Below are positions 33,535 to 36,476 of a stretch of DNA of 36,476 nucleotides, piece after piece. Within the stretch, counting starts at the first letter, position 1; every line of letters begins with the position of its first letter. The position numbers were made by a program, and so were the translations under genes. The stretch lies in assembly GCA_020851075.1 (NCBI GenBank), contig JADZDL010000161.1, forward strand, positions 1 through 36,476, given 5' to 3'. The notes beneath the pieces were generated by a model. That model searched no databases. It was not told where the DNA came from and saw only the letters and a list, made by a program, of their open reading frames with translations. This DNA is from Planctomycetota bacterium. Its GTDB lineage: Bacteria > Planctomycetota > UBA1135 > UBA2386.

Positions 33535-35880
33535 ATGCATCTCGCCTCGTCCGCGGCCACCGTGCTGGCCGCCGCCCTGTCGTTTGCCACGCTGGCGACC
33601 GCGCAGGAAGAACCCGAACAGAGCACGCGGCACTACGTCGGCGTCGATTCTGGGCTCGTGCAGAACCAGAACCCGTCGGCTGCAGCGCATGGCCTGCCCG
33701 AAGTGATCTGGTCAACCGTCGTCACGGTCCCCACGTCCGCCTGGCTGCGCCTCGAATACACGGGCGTGCTGCTGTCCGGCAGCCGCGATCGCGGCACTGA
33801 CGGCTCCTTCCTGCGCCTCACCTCGCTGCGCGACGGAGGGCAGCAGACCCAACACCTTCGCCACGTCGAAGAATGGTCGCAGACTTCGGCCTACTTCAAC
33901 GGTGATGCCGTGCTGGTCGAAATCGTCGCCCAACCGGGCACCGGCGATAACCGGCTGACGATCGACTTCGTGACGGCCGGGCCCAGTGTGCCGTCGTTCC
34001 CCGACACGATCTGCGGCAACACCGACGATCGCGCGCTCAGCACCGACCCGCGCGCTTGCCGCAACCAGCCGACCGGCTGCACGTCGTGGATGATCAACGA
34101 CTGCAACCACTGCTTCCTCACGGCCGGCCACTGCGCCAGCGGCGTCAACGTGATCCAGTTCAACGTGCCGCTGTCGACGGCAAGCGGCGCGATCCAGCAT
34201 CCGGGCCCACAAGATCAGTACGCCGTCGACCAGACCTCCAAGCAGACCAACGGCGGCCAAGGTGTCGGCAACGACTGGGCATATTTTGGGGTATTTGCCA
34301 ACTCGACCACGGGACTCACTCCCCATCAGGCCAACGGCGGTCAGGCCTACGACCTGCTGCCGACCCCACCCCCGGTGAACGGGCAGATCCTGCGAGTCAG
34401 CGGCTACGGCTCGACGACTGCACCAGTCTCGCCAACCTGGTACCTCGTCCAAAAGACCCATTCGGCGCCGTACTCGGTGTTCTCGGGCACCACGGTTCAG
34501 TACGTCGTCGACACCACGGGCGGCAACTCAGGCTCGCCGGTCTTCCTCGATGGCACCAACCAGGCCATCAGCATCCACACGCACGGCGGCTGCACGACCA
34601 CGGGCGGGGTCAACAGCGGCACGGGCAGCAACCATCCCGGCCTGCAGGCTGCGCTCGCCAATCCCCTGGGCGTCTGCGACTGCCCCTCGGTCACGTTCAG
34701 CTATCCAAACGGACTGCCCAACGCGGTGGCACCAAACGGCTCGACCATCCTCCGCCTGCAGATCACTGGCCCGGTGCCAGTGATTGCCAGCAGCGTGCGC
34801 TTCCATGTCGACACCGGCAGTGGCCTCCAGACCCTGGTACCCGCGTCGCTCGGTGCAGGGCTGTTTGACGCGACCTTCCCGGCCAGCAGCTGCCTCTCGC
34901 CGATCCAGTTCTACGTGACGGCGCTCGACGCGAGCAACAACAGCTACGCCGACCCCGCAAACGCGCCGACCGCGGTGTATTCGACGATCGCCGCCGACAC
35001 CCTCACGACGCTCCGCAACTACAACTTCAACACGACGCCAGCGGGATGGACGGTTACCAACACGGCGGTAACCACCGGCGCTTGGGCCCGTGGCACTCCG
35101 GTCGACACGCGAGGACCACAAGCCGACTTCGACGGCAGTGGCCAATGCTGGGTCACCGGCAACACCAACCAGGAAGACCTCGACGGCGGCCCAACGGTCT
35201 TGACGACGGAGACCTTCGCGCTCAGCGGCAGCAACGACCCGGTGGTCAGCTACGCGCTCTGGTTCACGAATGACGACAACGACGATCGCCTGGTGGTCGA
35301 GGCCTCGGCCAACGGCGGCGGCAACTGGGTCCTGCTGCAGGATCTCGGCCCCTTCGTCGGCTGGACGAAGTTTGATGTGCATCTGCGCAACCACTTCCCC
35401 AACCTCGGCTCGATCACGCTCCGGTTCCGCTGCAGTGACAATCCCAACAACTCGGTCACCGAAGCGGCGATCGACGCCTTCCGCATTGTCGACCCGCAGT
35501 GCACGCAACCGAGTTGGATCTCAATCGGCCAAGGCTGCACGGGCAGCAACGGTGTGCCGCTCCTGCAAGCCTCGGCCCCACCGGCGCTCGGCTCCTCGTT
35601 TGATCTCTCGGTGCAGAACCTCGGCAACGGCGTGCCGTTCCTCGTGACAGGCTTTGGCCTGCAGAACCTGCCGCTGCAGCAGTACGGCTTTGCCAGCAAC
35701 TGCCGCCTGCAGGTCACTGCCGATGCCATCGCCCTGCTCGTCGCAACGGCGGGCACCGCCACCTGGAGCCTGCAGATTCCGAACGATCCGTCGCTCGCGG
35801 GCCTGCATTTGTGCCAGCAAGCCATCGAGATCGGGGGGATTCCCGCGGTTTCGAACGCGGGTTTCGGCGAAATCCGCTGA
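33535..35880 (+). CDS. Secreted trypsin/V8-like serine protease with C-terminal extracellular modules
   Basis: A 781-residue secreted protein. The signal peptide is MHLASSAATVLAAALSFATL with cleavage after ATA (near residue 23). Residues about 155-380 form a chymotrypsin-fold protease: H199 (CFLTAGHC), probable D247 (GNDWAYFG) and S332 (TTGGNSGSPVF) make the triad, and several Cys suggest disulfides. Next is a short beta domain, then a jelly-roll-like domain (about 500-655) with YALWFTNDDNDDRLVVEAS and AAIDAFRIVD. The last about 110 residues (IGQGCTGSNGVPLLQASAPP to the end) look like a C-terminal module I have seen on many planctomycete secreted proteins; it may serve sorting or surface attachment. 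AGAGGA at 33524-33529 is a good ribosome-binding site. A strong hairpin follows. Confidence 0.9.
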   Translation: MHLASSAATVLAAALSFATLATAQEEPEQSTRHYVGVDSGLVQNQNPSAAAHGLPEVIWSTVVTVPTSAWLRLEYTGVLLSGSRDRGTDGSFLRLTSLRDGGQQTQHLRHVEEWSQTSAYFNGDAVLVEIVAQPGTGDNRLTIDFVTAGPSVPSFPDTICGNTDDRALSTDPRACRNQPTGCTSWMINDCNHCFLTAGHCASGVNVIQFNVPLSTASGAIQHPGPQDQYAVDQTSKQTNGGQGVGNDWAYFGVFANSTTGLTPHQANGGQAYDLLPTPPPVNGQILRVSGYGSTTAPVSPTWYLVQKTHSAPYSVFSGTTVQYVVDTTGGNSGSPVFLDGTNQAISIHTHGGCTTTGGVNSGTGSNHPGLQAALANPLGVCDCPSVTFSYPNGLPNAVAPNGSTILRLQITGPVPVIASSVRFHVDTGSGLQTLVPASLGAGLFDATFPASSCLSPIQFYVTALDASNNSYADPANAPTAVYSTIAADTLTTLRNYNFNTTPAGWTVTNTAVTTGAWARGTPVDTRGPQADFDGSGQCWVTGNTNQEDLDGGPTVLTTETFALSGSNDPVVSYALWFTNDDNDDRLVVEASANGGGNWVLLQDLGPFVGWTKFDVHLRNHFPNLGSITLRFRCSDNPNNSVTEAAIDAFRIVDPQCTQPSWISIGQGCTGSNGVPLLQASAPPALGSSFDLSVQNLGNGVPFLVTGFGLQNLPLQQYGFASNCRLQVTADAIALLVATAGTATWSLQIPNDPSLAGLHLCQQAIEIGGIPAVSNAGFGEIR

Positions 35881-35886
35881 CCCAGC

Positions 35887-35930
35887 AATTCCCGGCCCCT
35901 GCTGCGACATGCAACAGGGGCCCCGGAATT
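35887..35930 (+). terminator. Strong hairpin after the secreted protease gene
   Basis: GGCCCCTG (35894-35901) pairs with CAGGGGCC (35915-35922); flanking AATTCC and GGAATT extend the stem past a small internal loop. It lies 7 bp after the stop codon. No long T-run follows, but stem length and place support termination, possibly Rho-independent in a GC-rich host. Confidence 0.65.
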
Positions 35931-36030
35931 CGCGAGCTCGCATCGCGCAGAATCGGAGACTCCAGCGCGTCGCAGGCAGTTTGGCACACCGGGGAGCGCA
36001 CAAAGGCTCCCGCTGCAGCGCGACTCCACT

Positions 36031-36145
36031 CCGGAATTGCTCCGGCCAAACGCGCTACCCTGGCACGCGGCAAGCTGCCGTCAGGAACGTAGGGGAAGCC
36101 CCTACTGCAGCCACAGACTCACGGGGACGAAAGCGTCTGTGGGAG
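36031..36145 (+). promoter_or_regulatory. Structured leader with four stem-loops before the SMI1-like gene
   Basis: Four successive hairpins can be drawn. First, CCGGA/TCCGG (36031-36045, loop ATTGC). Second, CGGCA/TGCCG (36068-36080, loop AGC). Third, GTAGGGG/CCCCTAC (36089-36105, loop AAG). Fourth, CCACAGAC/GTCTGTGG (36111-36142), with a smaller rival hairpin GACG/CGTC inside it. The last stem runs into GGGAG (36141-36145), the likely ribosome-binding site of the downstream gene, so pairing could block translation. I do not recognise a known riboswitch family. Confidence 0.45.
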
Positions 36146-36153
36146 CCAATGCC

Positions 36154-36476
36154 GTGATCGAAACCGAAGCTATCGTTAACATTCAGGACTTCCTGGATCG
36201 CTGGCGCATGATGGGGTCTCGCAAGCTGACCTCTGGAACGGAACTGATCGGGGAAATGCCCACCGAGGATGGCGAAGTGTGGATGCATGCCATCTACCCC
36301 AAGCTGCCCCTGGCCTCGCTCGACAAGCTCCAGACCCAATTGGGTCAGTCGCTGCCGCGCGATCTTCGTGCGTTCTACCGACTCACACGCGGCCTCTCAC
36401 TGTTTCAGGGCGCGTTCCGGGTCTACGGCAAGCGCGCTTCGAGCTTTGGCTTCGGCTACGAAGACCCGCTGGCCCA
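36154..36476 (+). CDS. SMI1/KNR4 (SUKH)-like protein, N-terminal part (truncated by window edge)
   Basis: From GTG 36154 the frame is open for 107 residues to the end of the window (VIETEAIVNIQDFLDRW...). The segment LDKLQTQLGQSLPRDLRAFY followed by RLTRGLSLFQGAFRVYG resembles the SMI1/KNR4 fold, in which a helix with L-P-x-D-x-x-x-F-Y leads to a G-rich strand. SUKH proteins often act as immunity or regulatory proteins; no toxin gene is visible in this window, and what lies to the right is unknown. GGGAG lies 8 bases upstream of this GTG. Another in-frame GTG at 36139 is possible but has no ribosome-binding site. Confidence 0.65.
   Translation, partial: MIETEAIVNIQDFLDRWRMMGSRKLTSGTELIGEMPTEDGEVWMHAIYPKLPLASLDKLQTQLGQSLPRDLRAFYRLTRGLSLFQGAFRVYGKRASSFGFGYEDPLA

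Overview
This is a GC-rich chromosomal segment from a bacterium that looks like a member of the Planctomycetota. The lineage call is an inference from three things: ECF sigma factors fused through a membrane helix to extracytoplasmic carboxypeptidase-regulatory-like domains, secreted proteins with a Gly/Cys-containing C-terminal module of a kind I associate with planctomycetes, and a Tat-exported Gfo/Idh/MocA oxidoreductase. Genes are dense, third codon positions are strongly G/C, and there is no sign of phage, insertion sequence, CRISPR array, rRNA or tRNA.

Positions 1-13158 form the regulatory part. On the left edge are a YCII/DGPF protein and a truncated ECF42-type sigma factor. A secreted protein with carboxypeptidase-regulatory-like repeats is divergent from the first sigma-TM-sensor fusion (2919-5381). 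An exported leucine-rich-repeat protein and a Tat-exported oxidoreductase follow. The most interesting locus is at 8255-12068: a membrane-embedded M50 (site-2-protease-like) peptidase gene lies 22 bp upstream of, and in the same direction as, a second sigma-TM-sensor fusion. Together they suggest a sigma factor held at the membrane and freed by intramembrane proteolysis, with no separate anti-sigma factor. A protein of unknown function is divergent from the M50 gene.

Positions 13168-22760 hold a TPR protein and its small membrane-anchored neighbour, a zinc-ribbon protein with a very acidic tail, an orphan receiver-domain protein preceded by an AT-rich inverted repeat, groES-groEL, a VapBC toxin-antitoxin pair with likely operator repeats, a YkgJ-type cysteine-cluster protein, an alkaline-phosphatase-superfamily protein with altered metal ligands, and an AI-2E-family membrane protein.

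Positions 22818-33414 are all on the minus strand. A tightly packed five-gene run (manA-type isomerase, RsuA/RluB-type pseudouridine synthase, catalytic M16 peptidase, non-catalytic M16 partner, Nif3-like protein) has gaps of -1, 3, -4 and 23 bp. Upstream of it lie a POT peptide transporter, a NYN-LOTUS RNA-binding or nuclease protein, recN and a small methyltransferase-like protein.

Positions 33535-36476 encode a large secreted trypsin/V8-like serine protease with a strong terminator, then a leader with several stem-loops in front of the start of a SMI1/KNR4-like gene that runs off the window.
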